Translations under genes and position numbers: made by a program
NCBI GenBank assembly: GCA_900547105.1
Contig: URFL01000014.1
Coordinates: forward strand, 1-41,820
Reading direction: 5' to 3'
Length of the DNA stretch: 41,820 bases
Source: an uncultured Oscillospiraceae bacterium
GTDB taxonomy: Bacteria > Bacillota > Clostridia > Oscillospirales > Acutalibacteraceae
Shown here: piece after piece, positions 16,932 to 23,915 of the stretch
Numbering within the stretch: position 1 is the stretch's first letter
How the letters are laid out: every line of letters begins with the position of its first letter
Notes under the pieces: generated by a model
Seen by the model: only the letters and a program-made list of their open reading frames with translations
Database searches by the model: none
Told to the model about the DNA's origin: nothing

Positions 16932-18179
16932 ATGGAGATTATCGAGCAGGAAAAGCAAACCGAGCGCGTCATTTTGGTGTCCATCGATACCGGCGCGTTT
17001 GATATACACAGCTCGCTGGACGAGCTGACCGAGCTGACCGACACCGCGGGCGGCGAGGTGGTGGGCGAGCTGGTGCAAAAGCGCGAATCGCCCGACAAAG
17101 CCACCGCGCTGGGCGCCGGACGGCTGGAAGAGCTGCGCCAGATATGCGAGGCGCAGGAGGTGGATCTGGTCATCTTTGACGGCGAATTGACCGCCACCCA
17201 GCACCGCAATCTGGAGGACGCGCTGCCCTGCCGCGTGATCGACCGCACCACGCTGATCCTGGACATTTTCGCCGGACGCGCCCGTTCGGCGGAGGGGCGA
17301 CTGCAGGTGGAGCTGGCGCAGCTGCAATATCAGCTGCCCCGCTTGGCGGGACAAGGCACGGCGCTGTCCCGGTTGGGCGGCGGTATCGGCACCCGCGGCC
17401 CCGGTGAAACCAAGCTGGAAAGCGACCGGCGACACATTCGCCGCCGCATCGGCGCGCTGAAAGAGCAGCTGGCGGAGGTGGAACGCCGCCGCGAAAGCCG
17501 CCGCCAGCGCCGCCGCAAAGAGGGGATTCGCTCGGTGGCGTTGGTGGGCTACACCAACGCGGGCAAATCCACCCTGCTGAATACGCTGACCGACGCGGGT
17601 GTGCTGGCGGAGGACAAGCTGTTTGCCACGCTGGACCCCACCGCGCGGGCGCTGCGGCTGCCGGACGGACGGCAGGTGCTGCTGCTGGACACCGTTGGGT
17701 TTGTGCGGCGGCTGCCGCACCAGCTGGTGCAGGCGTTCCGCTCCACGCTGGAGGAAGCGGTGGCAGCGGATGTGCTGGTGAATGTGTGCGATGCCTCCGA
17801 CCCCGAGGTGCTGGAGCAGCGGGATGTCACCGTGTCGCTGCTGCGCGAGCTGGGCTGCACCGAGCAGCCGGTGCTGACCGTATGGAACAAATGCGATGTG
17901 GTGCCGGTGCCGGATATTGCGCCGCCCGGCGGCATCGCGATCAGCGCCAAAACCGGCATGGGCATTCCCGCGCTGCTGGAGGAGCTGGCGCGGGTGCTGC
18001 CGCCCGATCGGCGGCGGGTCACGCTGCTGCTGCCGTTTCGCGAGGGCGGGCTGGCGCAGGAATGCCGCGAGGACGGCGCGGTGGAAAGCGAAGAGTACCA
18101 ACCGGAAGGCTTGCGGATGACTGTCACCCTCGGCTTGCGAATGCTCAGCCGGGTGGAGCCGTACATTATCGAGGAGTAA
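16932..18179 (+). CDS. hflX: Ribosome-associated GTPase HflX
   Basis: Translational GTPase of the Obg/HflX group that binds the 50S subunit and, in studied species, splits or rescues stalled ribosomes. The product has 415 residues. The N-terminal HflX domain contains TALGAGRLEEL and LVIFDGELTATQHRNLED. A helical linker carries the GIGTRGPGETKLE motif and an Arg-rich stretch. The G domain has the P-loop GYTNAGKS (206-213), DTVGFVRRLPH (G3) and NKCD (G4). I use the ATG at 16932, directly after AAAAGGAGGG; an in-frame upstream ATG at 16899 overlaps the promoter region. Confidence 0.95.
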   Translation: MEIIEQEKQTERVILVSIDTGAFDIHSSLDELTELTDTAGGEVVGELVQKRESPDKATALGAGRLEELRQICEAQEVDLVIFDGELTATQHRNLEDALPCRVIDRTTLILDIFAGRARSAEGRLQVELAQLQYQLPRLAGQGTALSRLGGGIGTRGPGETKLESDRRHIRRRIGALKEQLAEVERRRESRRQRRRKEGIRSVALVGYTNAGKSTLLNTLTDAGVLAEDKLFATLDPTARALRLPDGRQVLLLDTVGFVRRLPHQLVQAFRSTLEEAVAADVLVNVCDASDPEVLEQRDVTVSLLRELGCTEQPVLTVWNKCDVVPVPDIAPPGGIAISAKTGMGIPALLEELARVLPPDRRRVTLLLPFREGGLAQECREDGAVESEEYQPEGLRMTVTLGLRMLSRVEPYIIEE

Positions 18180-18183
18180 ACGA

Positions 18184-18215
18184 AGTCCCCGATGCGATCG
18201 CATCGGGGACTTTTT
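18184..18215 (+). terminator. hflX terminator
   Basis: A fully palindromic 28-nt element, AGTCCCCGATGCGA and its complement, followed by TTTTT. It begins 4 nt after the hflX stop. Confidence 0.92.
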
Positions 18216-18235
18216 GTATAAAAATGCGGGGTAAT

Positions 18236-18298
18236 CATAAAATGCGGAAGATAGGGGGGCTTTGCCCCTTGACTCCGCCGCCTTTTTGGCGATGCGGC
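18236..18298. other. GC-rich hairpin segment between hflX and the reductase operon
   Basis: Contains GGGGCTTTGCCCC and GCCGCCTTTTTGGCG inverted repeats immediately downstream of the aldo/keto reductase stop (minus strand). There is no good T run after either, so it is at best a weak terminator. Its composition resembles dispersed Clostridia repeat sequences, but no second copy is in the window. Confidence 0.4.
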
Positions 18299-19165
18299 TT
18301 ATAATTTTCCGCCGTAAACCGGGAAGCCGCTGCTGGCGCCGTAGCTTTCGATCGGCTGAAAGTGCTTGAGCGTTTCCATATCCGCCGCGCTGATTTCAAA
18401 ACCCACCGCGGCGTTGGTGCGCATATGCGCCGGGTTGCCCGTTTTCGGCAGCGAGATGGTGCCCAGCTGCAAGGTGTAGCGGATGCAAAGCTGCGGCACC
18501 GACACGCCGTATTTGTCCGCCATCGCCTGAATGTCCGGCTGGTGCAAAATTTCGCCGTGAGCAATGGGCGAATATGCTTCCACCGCGATGCCGTTTTGCT
18601 GGCAATAGTCCACCAGCTCCAGCGGGGTGTTGCTGATATGCAGCAAAATCTGGTTGACCATCGGCTTGATCTCGGCGGTTTCCAGCAGGCTTTCGATGTC
18701 GCCGATCTGGAAATTGGAGATACCGATCGCTTTCACCTTGCCCGCCTTGTACGCGTCTTCCAGCGCGCGCCACGCCGCACGGTTGCCCTCCACATAGCGG
18801 TTGTCCGACTGGTTCACCTCCACCCACGGCTGCGGGCTGTGGATGATCATCTGGTCGAGGTAGTCCAGCCCCATTTTGGTCAGCGTTTCATCGATCGACC
18901 GGGCGGCGGATTCGTAGGTTTTGTGCTCGGCAGCCACCTTGCTGCCGACGAACAACTGCTCGCGCGGAACGCCGCAGCCGCGCACTCCTTCGCCCACGCC
19001 CCGCTCGTTGCCGTACGCCTGGGCGGTGTCGATCAGGCGATAGCCGCCGTCCACCGCGGCTTTGACCGCGTCCGCCACCTTGTCGTCATCAATCAGCCAG
19101 GTGCCCAGCCCCAGCTTCGGGATCGCCAGCCCGTTTGCCAGCGTATACGTTTCGTTCGTCATCAT
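18299..19165 (-). CDS. Aldo/keto reductase
   Basis: NADPH-dependent reductase of carbonyl compounds with a TIM-barrel fold, 288 residues. The full catalytic tetrad is visible: Asp46, Tyr51, Lys76 and His109, in IDTAQAYGNE, VGSKV and MIIHSP. The cofactor-binding C-terminal region contains LPKTGN. It resembles the 2,5-diketogluconate reductase/YtbE-like group, but the physiological substrate cannot be told. The ATG follows AAGGAGG at 8 nt. It lies 13 nt after the SDR gene and shares its promoter, suggesting a joint role in carbonyl or aldehyde detoxification. Confidence 0.9.
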   Translation of the reverse strand: MMTNETYTLANGLAIPKLGLGTWLIDDDKVADAVKAAVDGGYRLIDTAQAYGNERGVGEGVRGCGVPREQLFVGSKVAAEHKTYESAARSIDETLTKMGLDYLDQMIIHSPQPWVEVNQSDNRYVEGNRAAWRALEDAYKAGKVKAIGISNFQIGDIESLLETAEIKPMVNQILLHISNTPLELVDYCQQNGIAVEAYSPIAHGEILHQPDIQAMADKYGVSVPQLCIRYTLQLGTISLPKTGNPAHMRTNAAVGFEISAADMETLKHFQPIESYGASSGFPVYGGKL

Positions 19166-19178
19166 AACCGATTCCTCC

Positions 19179-20009
19179 TTAATGTTGTGGTTTCAATTCT
19201 CCGTAGAAATACGCCGCGGTCGCGCCGCCGTCGATCAGCATATCCGATCCGGTGATAAACGCGCCTTGCGGACTCATCAGCAGCTGCGCCAGATGGGCGA
19301 CCTCGTCGGCGGTGCCGGGACGCCCCGCCGGGCATTTGGCAAACATATTTTTATAAAAATCGCCGCGCGGACCGTTGAACTCGTCTATCGCGAGCGGGGT
19401 CACGATAATCCCCGGCGAGATCGCGTTGATGCGTGCGCCGCGTTTGCCCCAACGCACCGCCTCCGCCATCACCCGCTTGCCGTTGCACCGCTTGGCAAGC
19501 TGATACGCGTGCAGCGTGTCGCGAATGTTTTCCGGCTGCAGCATTTCCAGCTCCAGCAGCTGTTCGGTGGGGGTGGTGGCGAGCTGCTCGTCCTGCTGCG
19601 CGGTCAGCGCCGGCATCCGATAGCCCGACTGGCTGGAGATGGTGACCCCTACGCCGCCCGGCGCGATCATCTGACCCACTTCCTCCAGCAACACCGCGGT
19701 GCCATACAGATCCACCTTCAAAATGGTTTCGATCGGCGCCTGGCTGGGCGAAACGCCCGCCGCGTTCACCAGCATGGTGATATCGCCCATCTGCTGTGCC
19801 TGCGCGATCATGCGTTTGATCGACGCGCGCGAGGCGAGATCCATCTCGGTCGCCACGGCATCAAATCCGGCGTTTTGCAAAATGGTCGCGATCGCGTCCG
19901 CATTGGCGGGATTTTTGTCGCCGACCACGATCTTTTTGCCGGCACCCACCCGACGGGCAATCGCCATACCGATCTGACCCGCGCCGCTCAACAGCAATAC
20001 TTCCTGCAT
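19179..20009 (-). CDS. Short-chain dehydrogenase/reductase
   Basis: NAD(P)-dependent oxidoreductase of 276 residues. The glycine motif GAGQIG (9-14) is a variant of the usual TGxxxGIG. NAAG occurs at 82-85, a serine-rich ISSQSG near 124-129 and the catalytic pair Tyr169/Lys173 in YQLAK. The segment SPGIIVTPLA follows, and DMLIDGG stands near the C-terminus. The region between Ser and Tyr is longer than in classical SDRs, about 40 residues. I use the ATG at 20009, preceded by AAAGGAG at 9 nt; the in-frame ATG at 20057 lies within the promoter. It is the first gene of the SDR-AKR operon. Confidence 0.88.
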   Translation of the reverse strand: MQEVLLLSGAGQIGMAIARRVGAGKKIVVGDKNPANADAIATILQNAGFDAVATEMDLASRASIKRMIAQAQQMGDITMLVNAAGVSPSQAPIETILKVDLYGTAVLLEEVGQMIAPGGVGVTISSQSGYRMPALTAQQDEQLATTPTEQLLELEMLQPENIRDTLHAYQLAKRCNGKRVMAEAVRWGKRGARINAISPGIIVTPLAIDEFNGPRGDFYKNMFAKCPAGRPGTADEVAHLAQLLMSPQGAFITGSDMLIDGGATAAYFYGELKPQH

Positions 20010-20048
20010 AAAACAGCACTCCTTTGCGGTATTCTTATCGTTGCCCTT

Positions 20049-20079
20049 ATTATACAAGTTGGAGTTGACTCCAAGTCAA
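20049..20079 (-). promoter_or_regulatory. MerR-type promoter/operator of the SDR-AKR operon
   Basis: On the minus strand, TTGACT (20074-20079), a 19-bp spacer and TATAAT (20049-20054). The spacer is filled by a perfect 7-2-7 dyad, TTGGAGT-TG-ACTCCAA (20059-20074 on plus). An overlong spacer centred on a dyad is the hallmark of MerR-family activation. ACTCCAA half-sites are familiar from aldehyde-responsive MerR regulators. No merR gene is in the window. Confidence 0.7.
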
Positions 20080-20108
20080 GACTTTTTTGAAAAATTTTTT
20101 GTATCCTC

Positions 20109-20139
20109 TTGACGGCAGGTATCCCCCGAATGGTACAAT
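20109..20139 (+). promoter_or_regulatory. Nitroreductase promoter
   Basis: TTGACG (20109-20114) and TACAAT (20134-20139) are separated by 19 bp, again longer than the 17-bp optimum. No clean dyad is visible in the spacer, so MerR control is less certain than on the divergent side. Confidence 0.55.
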
Positions 20140-20174
20140 AGGGTATCACTTTTGATGGCAAAGGAGCATTTCCG

Positions 20175-20669
20175 ATGAACGAGATTTTTCACCGCATCAG
20201 TGTGCGGAAATATGAGGACACGCCGGTGGAACCGGACAAGATCGAACAGCTGCTGCGGGCGGCGATGGCGGCGCCGTCGGCGTTTAACCAGCAGCCGTGG
20301 GAGTTTTATGTGGTCACCAACCGCTCGCTCATCGAGCAGCTGTCCACCGTGACCCCCTATGCCGGGTTCGCGAAAAACGCGCCGGTGGTGATCGTATCGG
20401 CCTATCGCGAGCAGGTCACGCTGCCGGCGTATTGCCAGATCGACATGAGCATCGCGTGTGAAAATATGTGGCTGCAGGCGGATGCGCTGGGGCTGGGCGG
20501 CGTGTGGATCGGCATTGCGCCGCTGGAAGAACAGATGCAGACGGTGGAACGGCTGCTGGCGCTGCCGTCCGGTCAGCGGGCATTTGCGCTGTTTGCGGTG
20601 GGCTATCCCGCCAAAACCCGCCCGCAGCAGGATCGCTTTGACCCCGCCCGCATCCACACAGTGGAATAA
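20175..20669 (+). CDS. Nitroreductase-family FMN oxidoreductase
   Basis: FMN-dependent NAD(P)H oxidoreductase of the nitroreductase fold, 164 residues, at the short end of the family. It begins with FHRISVRKYEDTPV, whose SVRKY matches the phosphate-binding (S/R)RRS-like FMN site, followed by AAMAAPSAFNQQPWEF. A GLGGVWIGIAP segment forms the second half of the FMN pocket. The substrate is unknown; quinones, nitro compounds or flavins are possible. The ATG follows AAAGGAG. It is divergent from the SDR-AKR operon and leads a three-gene rightward unit. Confidence 0.88.
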   Translation: MNEIFHRISVRKYEDTPVEPDKIEQLLRAAMAAPSAFNQQPWEFYVVTNRSLIEQLSTVTPYAGFAKNAPVVIVSAYREQVTLPAYCQIDMSIACENMWLQADALGLGGVWIGIAPLEEQMQTVERLLALPSGQRAFALFAVGYPAKTRPQQDRFDPARIHTVE

Positions 20670-20684
20670 AAAGGGGTGGTCGAT

Positions 20685-21284
20685 ATGAACCGAAAGATCG
20701 GCATGATCGGCGCGGGGATCAACGCGCTGGCGGTGGTCGGCTTCGCTGTGTGTATGCTGCTGGATGTCTTGTTTGGCTGCTATTTTTGCTCGATGTTTAT
20801 CGCGTTCAGCTTTGTGGTAATGATAAGCGCTCTGGTTTCGCTGGCAGCGCCGGAGCGCAAAGCGGCCGGCTATGCCGCTCTCGCGTTCGCTGCGGCTTAC
20901 GCCGCCATCATTTTGCTGGTATATTTCACCCAGCTCACCACCGTGCGCGCCGGCGAACTGACCCGGCAAGCGCGGGATTTGCTGGATTTCCAGCGCATGG
21001 GGCTGGCGTTTAACCTGGATCTGCTCGGCTATGCGTTGATGGCGCTGTCCACCTTTTTCGCCGGGTTCACTATCCACCCGCGCTGCACCCCGGATCGGTG
21101 GCTCAAAGCGCTGCTGATGATCCACGGTGTGTTTTTCTTCTCCTGCCTCCTTTTGCCGATGCTCGGTGTCTTTCAGGCAGACGGACCCGCATGGGTCGGC
21201 GTGGCGGCGCTGGAGTTTTGGTGCGTCTATTTTTGTCCGGTGGCGATATTGTCGCTGCTGTATTTCAAACGGCAAGGAGAATAA
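20685..21284 (+). CDS. Polytopic membrane protein of unknown function
   Basis: The 199 residues contain about six hydrophobic segments (roughly 8-27, 32-53, 63-85, 108-130, 142-163 and 170-190). I cannot name the family. There are no charged catalytic motifs; a short polar stretch with RAGELTRQARDLLD separates the third and fourth segments. I start at the ATG at 20685, 8 nt after AAGGGG; a GTG at 20676 in the same frame overlaps that site. The gene is 15 nt after the nitroreductase and 3 nt before a methyltransferase-like gene, so the three are likely cotranscribed. Confidence 0.7.
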   Translation: MNRKIGMIGAGINALAVVGFAVCMLLDVLFGCYFCSMFIAFSFVVMISALVSLAAPERKAAGYAALAFAAAYAAIILLVYFTQLTTVRAGELTRQARDLLDFQRMGLAFNLDLLGYALMALSTFFAGFTIHPRCTPDRWLKALLMIHGVFFFSCLLLPMLGVFQADGPAWVGVAALEFWCVYFCPVAILSLLYFKRQGE

Positions 21285-21287
21285 ACG

Positions 21288-21896
21288 ATGGGATGGTCCG
21301 ATTTTGTGCAAACCTTTCCGTATCCGCTGTTGGCGCTGCTGGTGCTGGCGGGGTTTTACGGCATCTATTTCGGGAAAATGTTGGCTCAGCGGCGACAGGG
21401 CATCCGCACCAACCAAATCGGCAAGCGAAAAGACAAAACACTGCACACGGTGGAAACGCTGATGAAAATCGCCACCTATGCGATCGTTCCGGTGCAGCTG
21501 GTGTCGGTGTGGTGCGGTTGGAGCTGGCTGCCCGCCGGACTGCGGGTAGCTGGCTTTTTACTGGGGCTGGTGGGCGACGGCGTATTTCTCGCCGCGGTGC
21601 TTTGCATGAAGGATAGCTGGCGCGCGGGTATTCCGGAAACCGACAAGACCGCGATGGTCACCACCGGCATCTATGCCTTCAGCCGCAATCCGGCGTTTTT
21701 GGGGTTTGATCTCATGTATATCGGGGTGCTGCTGATGTACGGCAACCCGCTCACGGCGCTGTTCACCGCCTTTGCCATCGTGATGCTGCATTTGCAGATC
21801 CGGCAGGAGGAGGTCTATCTGGCGGCGACTTTCGGGGAACCCTATCGCGCCTATCGATCGCGCGTCCGCCGCTATTTCGGGAGAAAAAAGCGCTAA
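21288..21896 (+). CDS. Isoprenylcysteine carboxyl methyltransferase-like membrane protein
   Basis: The 202-residue integral membrane protein has about five hydrophobic segments. Its C-terminal half shows the ICMT/phospholipid methyltransferase pattern TTGIYAFSRNPAFLGF, then HLQIRQEEVYLAATFGEPYRAYRSRVRRYF, the SAM-binding region of this family. The bacterial substrate is unknown. The ATG follows AAGGAG inside the end of the preceding gene. The last six codons and the stop (21876-21896) fall inside a copy of the family 1 repeat arm, so the repeat forms the native 3' end of this gene. Confidence 0.8.
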   Translation: MGWSDFVQTFPYPLLALLVLAGFYGIYFGKMLAQRRQGIRTNQIGKRKDKTLHTVETLMKIATYAIVPVQLVSVWCGWSWLPAGLRVAGFLLGLVGDGVFLAAVLCMKDSWRAGIPETDKTAMVTTGIYAFSRNPAFLGFDLMYIGVLLMYGNPLTALFTAFAIVMLHLQIRQEEVYLAATFGEPYRAYRSRVRRYFGRKKR

Positions 21897-22068
21897 GAGA
21901 AGCGAAGCGGATGAGGTGTCAGAAACCTATAAGGTTTTAGCAATATAGTGGTTAGTGTATAATTTTAATATTACGCGAAACCGTCAGCGCACTATAATTT
22001 GCCGTTTTTCCACCTCATCCGTCACGACCTGCGGTCGCGCCACCTTCCCCTCCAAGGGGAAGGCTTGC
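21876..22068. repeat. MITE-like palindromic element, family 1 (copy B, truncated left arm)
   Basis: The left part, from TTCGGGAGAAAAA to GCGGATGAGGTG, matches the inner left arm of copies A and D (about 39 of 43 positions against copy D). The A/T-rich core and a complete right arm (CACCTCATCCGTC to GGGGAAGGCTTG) follow. The outer left arm is missing and replaced by coding sequence. Confidence 0.75.
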
Positions 22069-22444
22069 AGAAATTCTGCGTATTTTTGTCATTCCGAGCG
22101 CAGCGAAGAAGCTTTTCAGTTCTCTCTTCGTGCGGGACGATGCCCACAAATCACGCACAAATCCACGGCGGGCGCAAAGCCTTCTCCTTGAGGTAATTCC
22201 CCCGCGCGCGGGGAAAATGTCGGCGCAGCCGACAAAAGGGGCCCGTCTTCGGGAGAAAACGGTGCTGAGCGCAGCGAAGAAGCTTTTCCGGCACCTCTCT
22301 TCGTAGGGGACGATGCCCACATCGTCCCGCACCGCTTGTGGTGCATAAAAGCATTCCTCTGATGAAAGAATAGGGGCGCTGCAAAAACAAAGATTCTCGC
22401 ACGAATTTATAGATGCCGTATGGCGAGAACCATATTCTCGTAAA
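22069..22444. repeat. Mosaic of repeat fragments upstream of the tRNA terminator
   Basis: Holds, in order, a GTCATTCCGAGCGCAGCGAAG unit (about 22089), a GGGACGATGCCCACA fragment (22134-22148), a family 1 left arm without core or right arm (22177-22279), a second GCAGCGAAGAAGCTTTTC unit, and a GTAGGGGACGATGCCCACAT unit ending in CGTCCCGC (22303-22331). The left arm joins the GCAGCGAAG unit at shared bases. Positions 22332-22444 show no repeat and no gene. Confidence 0.65.
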
Positions 22445-22481
22445 AAAGAAGAAGTCGCACAAAAGTGCGACTTCTTCTTTT
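22445..22481 (-). terminator. Terminator of the tRNA-Arg gene
   Basis: An almost perfect 15-bp stem AAGAAGAAGTCGCAC/GTGCGACTTCTTCTT with a TTTT loop, then T residues on the minus strand, a few bases after the CCA end. A/T symmetry lets it work in both directions. Confidence 0.9.
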
Positions 22482-22558
22482 TGGTCCGCCCGGAGGGATT
22501 CGAACCCCCGGCCTTTGGAATCGGAATCCACTGCGATATCCAGCTTCGCCACGGGCGG
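22482..22558 (-). tRNA. tRNA-Arg(CCG)
   Basis: A 77-nt cloverleaf including an encoded CCA (22482-22484). The acceptor stem CCGCCCG/CGGGCGG is fully paired, the D stem is GCGA/TCGC and the T arm has TTCGAAT. The anticodon CCG is at 22522-22524 and reads CGG arginine codons. The outermost pair of the anticodon stem is a G-A mismatch. Discriminator base A. Confidence 0.95.
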
Positions 22559-22570
22559 ATAACAGCCGTT

Positions 22571-22599
22571 ATTATACACCAAAAGCTCCGTTTTGGCAA
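22571..22599 (-). promoter_or_regulatory. tRNA-Arg promoter
   Basis: TTGCCA (22594-22599), a 17-bp spacer and TATAAT (22571-22576) on the minus strand, 12 bp upstream of the tRNA 5' end. Confidence 0.8.
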
Positions 22600-22721
22600 C
22601 CCCCCAGCGGGGAATTTTTTTCGACACCCGCTTGTGGGTATCGGGTATCATCCAATTGGCGGTGTGCACAAGGCGAAAGGAGCGAGAAATTAGCACACAC
22701 TTTTGATGTCGAGAAAACTTT

Positions 22722-22773
22722 TTCTCTCCCTCAGTCTCGCTAGCGCTCGACAGCTCCCTCGTCAGAGGGAGCC
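22722..22773. repeat. Half copy of palindromic element family 2
   Basis: Reverse complement of the left part of the element at 41683: CTCCCTCAGTCTCGCT, GCGCTCGACAGCTCCCTC and GTCAGAGGGAGCC. No partner arm is present nearby. Positions 22600-22721 hold only a GGGTATCGGGTATC near-repeat and no gene. Confidence 0.65.
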
Positions 22774-22805
22774 AGGCGAGATTTCTACAATACGGGCACT
22801 CAACC

Positions 22806-22890
22806 TGTCATTCTGAGCGAAGCGAAGAATCTTCTCCAACATTGTTCCTCTTTTTTCGTAGGGGACAATGCCCACATCGTCCCGCAAGCA
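22806..22890. repeat. Dispersed short repeats
   Basis: A GTCATTCTGAGCGAAGCGAA unit (continuing GAATCTT) followed by a GTAGGGGACAATGCCCACAT unit ending CGTCCCGC. Both words recur elsewhere in the window (9022 inverted, 22089, 22303, 23130, 23478, 41620 inverted). Confidence 0.7.
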
Positions 22891-22913
22891 AACAAACTCA
22901 CTTGTGCCGGACG

Positions 22914-23108
22914 CAAGCCTTCTCCTTGAGGAGAAGGTGCTGAGCGAAGCGGATGAGGTGTCAAAAGTCTATAAGGTTTTAGCAATATAGTGGTTAGGAT
23001 GTCATTTTAATATTGCGTAAAACCGTCAGCACACCATAATCTGCTGCTTTCCACCTCATCCGTCGCGGCGTAAAGCCGCGCCACCTTCCCCTCCAAGGGG
23101 AAGGCTTG
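22914..23108. repeat. MITE-like palindromic element, family 1 (copy C, compact)
   Basis: The most compact complete copy: left arm CAAGCCTTCTCCTTGAGGAG to GCGGATGAGGTG, an A/T-rich core of about 90 bp, and right arm CACCTCATCCGTC to CCAAGGGGAAGGCTTG. It lacks the extra GC-rich module of copies A and D. Total 195 bp with terminal inverted repeats and no open frame. Confidence 0.8.
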
Positions 23109-23205
23109 CGAGGACCCTGCTTATTTACTGTTATTCTGAGCACAGCGAAGAATCTTCTCCAGCATTGTCCCACAAGCAAGCGCACTCCACTTGCGACGGG
23201 CGCGT

Positions 23206-23359
23206 GGCCCCTTTGTGTAAAGGGGGCTGTCACGACCTTGGTCGTGACTGGGGGATTGTCGCCGTGTATCGGATGGGCGTCTTGCCTAGTGCTTTTACCA
23301 CAATCCCTCCGTCTTTTTGCTGCGCAAAAATCCACCTCCCTTTGCACAAGGGAGGCTTT
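23206..23359. repeat. MITE-like palindromic element, family 2 (copy 1)
   Basis: The left end GGCCCCTTTGTGTAAAGGGG and the right end CCTCCCTTTGCACAAGGGAG are imperfect inverted repeats. The interior has CACGACC/GGTCGTG, then ACAATCCCTCCGTCTTTTTG and TGCGCAAAAATCC. It closely matches the element at 40640-40791. Confidence 0.75.
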
Positions 23360-23398
23360 GGCACGCCACTGGTTTATACCGATTTTTCAGAGACCTGA

Positions 23399-23503
23399 CA
23401 CCTCATCCGTCGCGGCGTAAAGCCGCGCCACCTTCCCCTCCAAGGGGAAGGCTTGCGAGGACTCTGCCTATTTACTGTTATTCTGAGCACAGCGAAGAAT
23501 CTT
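23399..23503. repeat. Direct duplication of 23052-23156
   Basis: 105 bp that match 23052-23156 at all but two positions by eye. It spans a family 1 right arm, a spacer (GCGAGGACTCTGCC) and a TTCTGAGCACAGCGAAGAAT unit. The two copies flank the family 2 element and are offset by 347 bp. Positions 23504-23640 hold no recognisable gene. Confidence 0.75.
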
Positions 23504-23640
23504 TTTGATACATCACTTTGGAAAGATTTTTCGTTGCGTTGCTCCTCAGATAAGTGACGCCCCAAATCTTTGATTTGGTCGACGGAACTTATGCATGCGA
23601 ACTTTAGCGAGTCGCAATAACATTTGCTGGTGTGTTCACA

Positions 23641-23752
23641 ACACCTCATCCGCTTCGCTCAGCACCTTTTTCTCCCGAAGACGGGCCCCTTTTGTCGGCT
23701 GTGCCGACATTTTCCCCGCGCGCAGGGGAATCACCTCAAGAAGAAGGCTTTT
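23641..23752. repeat. Family 1 left arm in inverted orientation
   Basis: CACCTCATCCGCTTCGCTCAGCACC through GACGGGCCCCTTTTGTCGGC to CAAGAAGAAGGCTT is the reverse complement of the long left arm of copies A and D, including the GC-rich module. Positions 23753-23866 hold no gene. Confidence 0.7.
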
Positions 23753-23866
23753 TTAGTTTCTTCGTTATTTCTAAGTAAGTGAAATCATCTCGAGGGAAAG
23801 GCGTTTGCACGTCGCTGATCCGTATGCGAGGCTTCTGCGCTAACGATTTTCTCCCCGCGCAACGAC

Positions 23867-23905
23867 AAAAAACCCGCCGGAACCTTACGGTTCGGCGGGC
23901 CTTTT
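23867..23905 (-). terminator. Terminator of the S10-spc-alpha super-operon
   Basis: A stem CCCGCCGAACC/GGTTCCGGCGGG (one bulged C, GTAA loop) followed by six T on the minus strand, 11 bp beyond the rplQ stop. A T run on the plus side makes it possibly bidirectional. Confidence 0.9.
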
Positions 23906-23915
23906 TGAAAAGCTC

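Noticed and set aside
22151..22696. 181-codon minus-strand frame across the tRNA-Arg
   Set aside because: It passes through the tRNA, its terminator and repeat arms; not a gene.
22000..23800. Possible CRISPR array in the repeat-rich stretch
   Set aside because: The repeats are long, palindromic, irregularly spaced and in both orientations; there are no uniform spacers and no cas genes.
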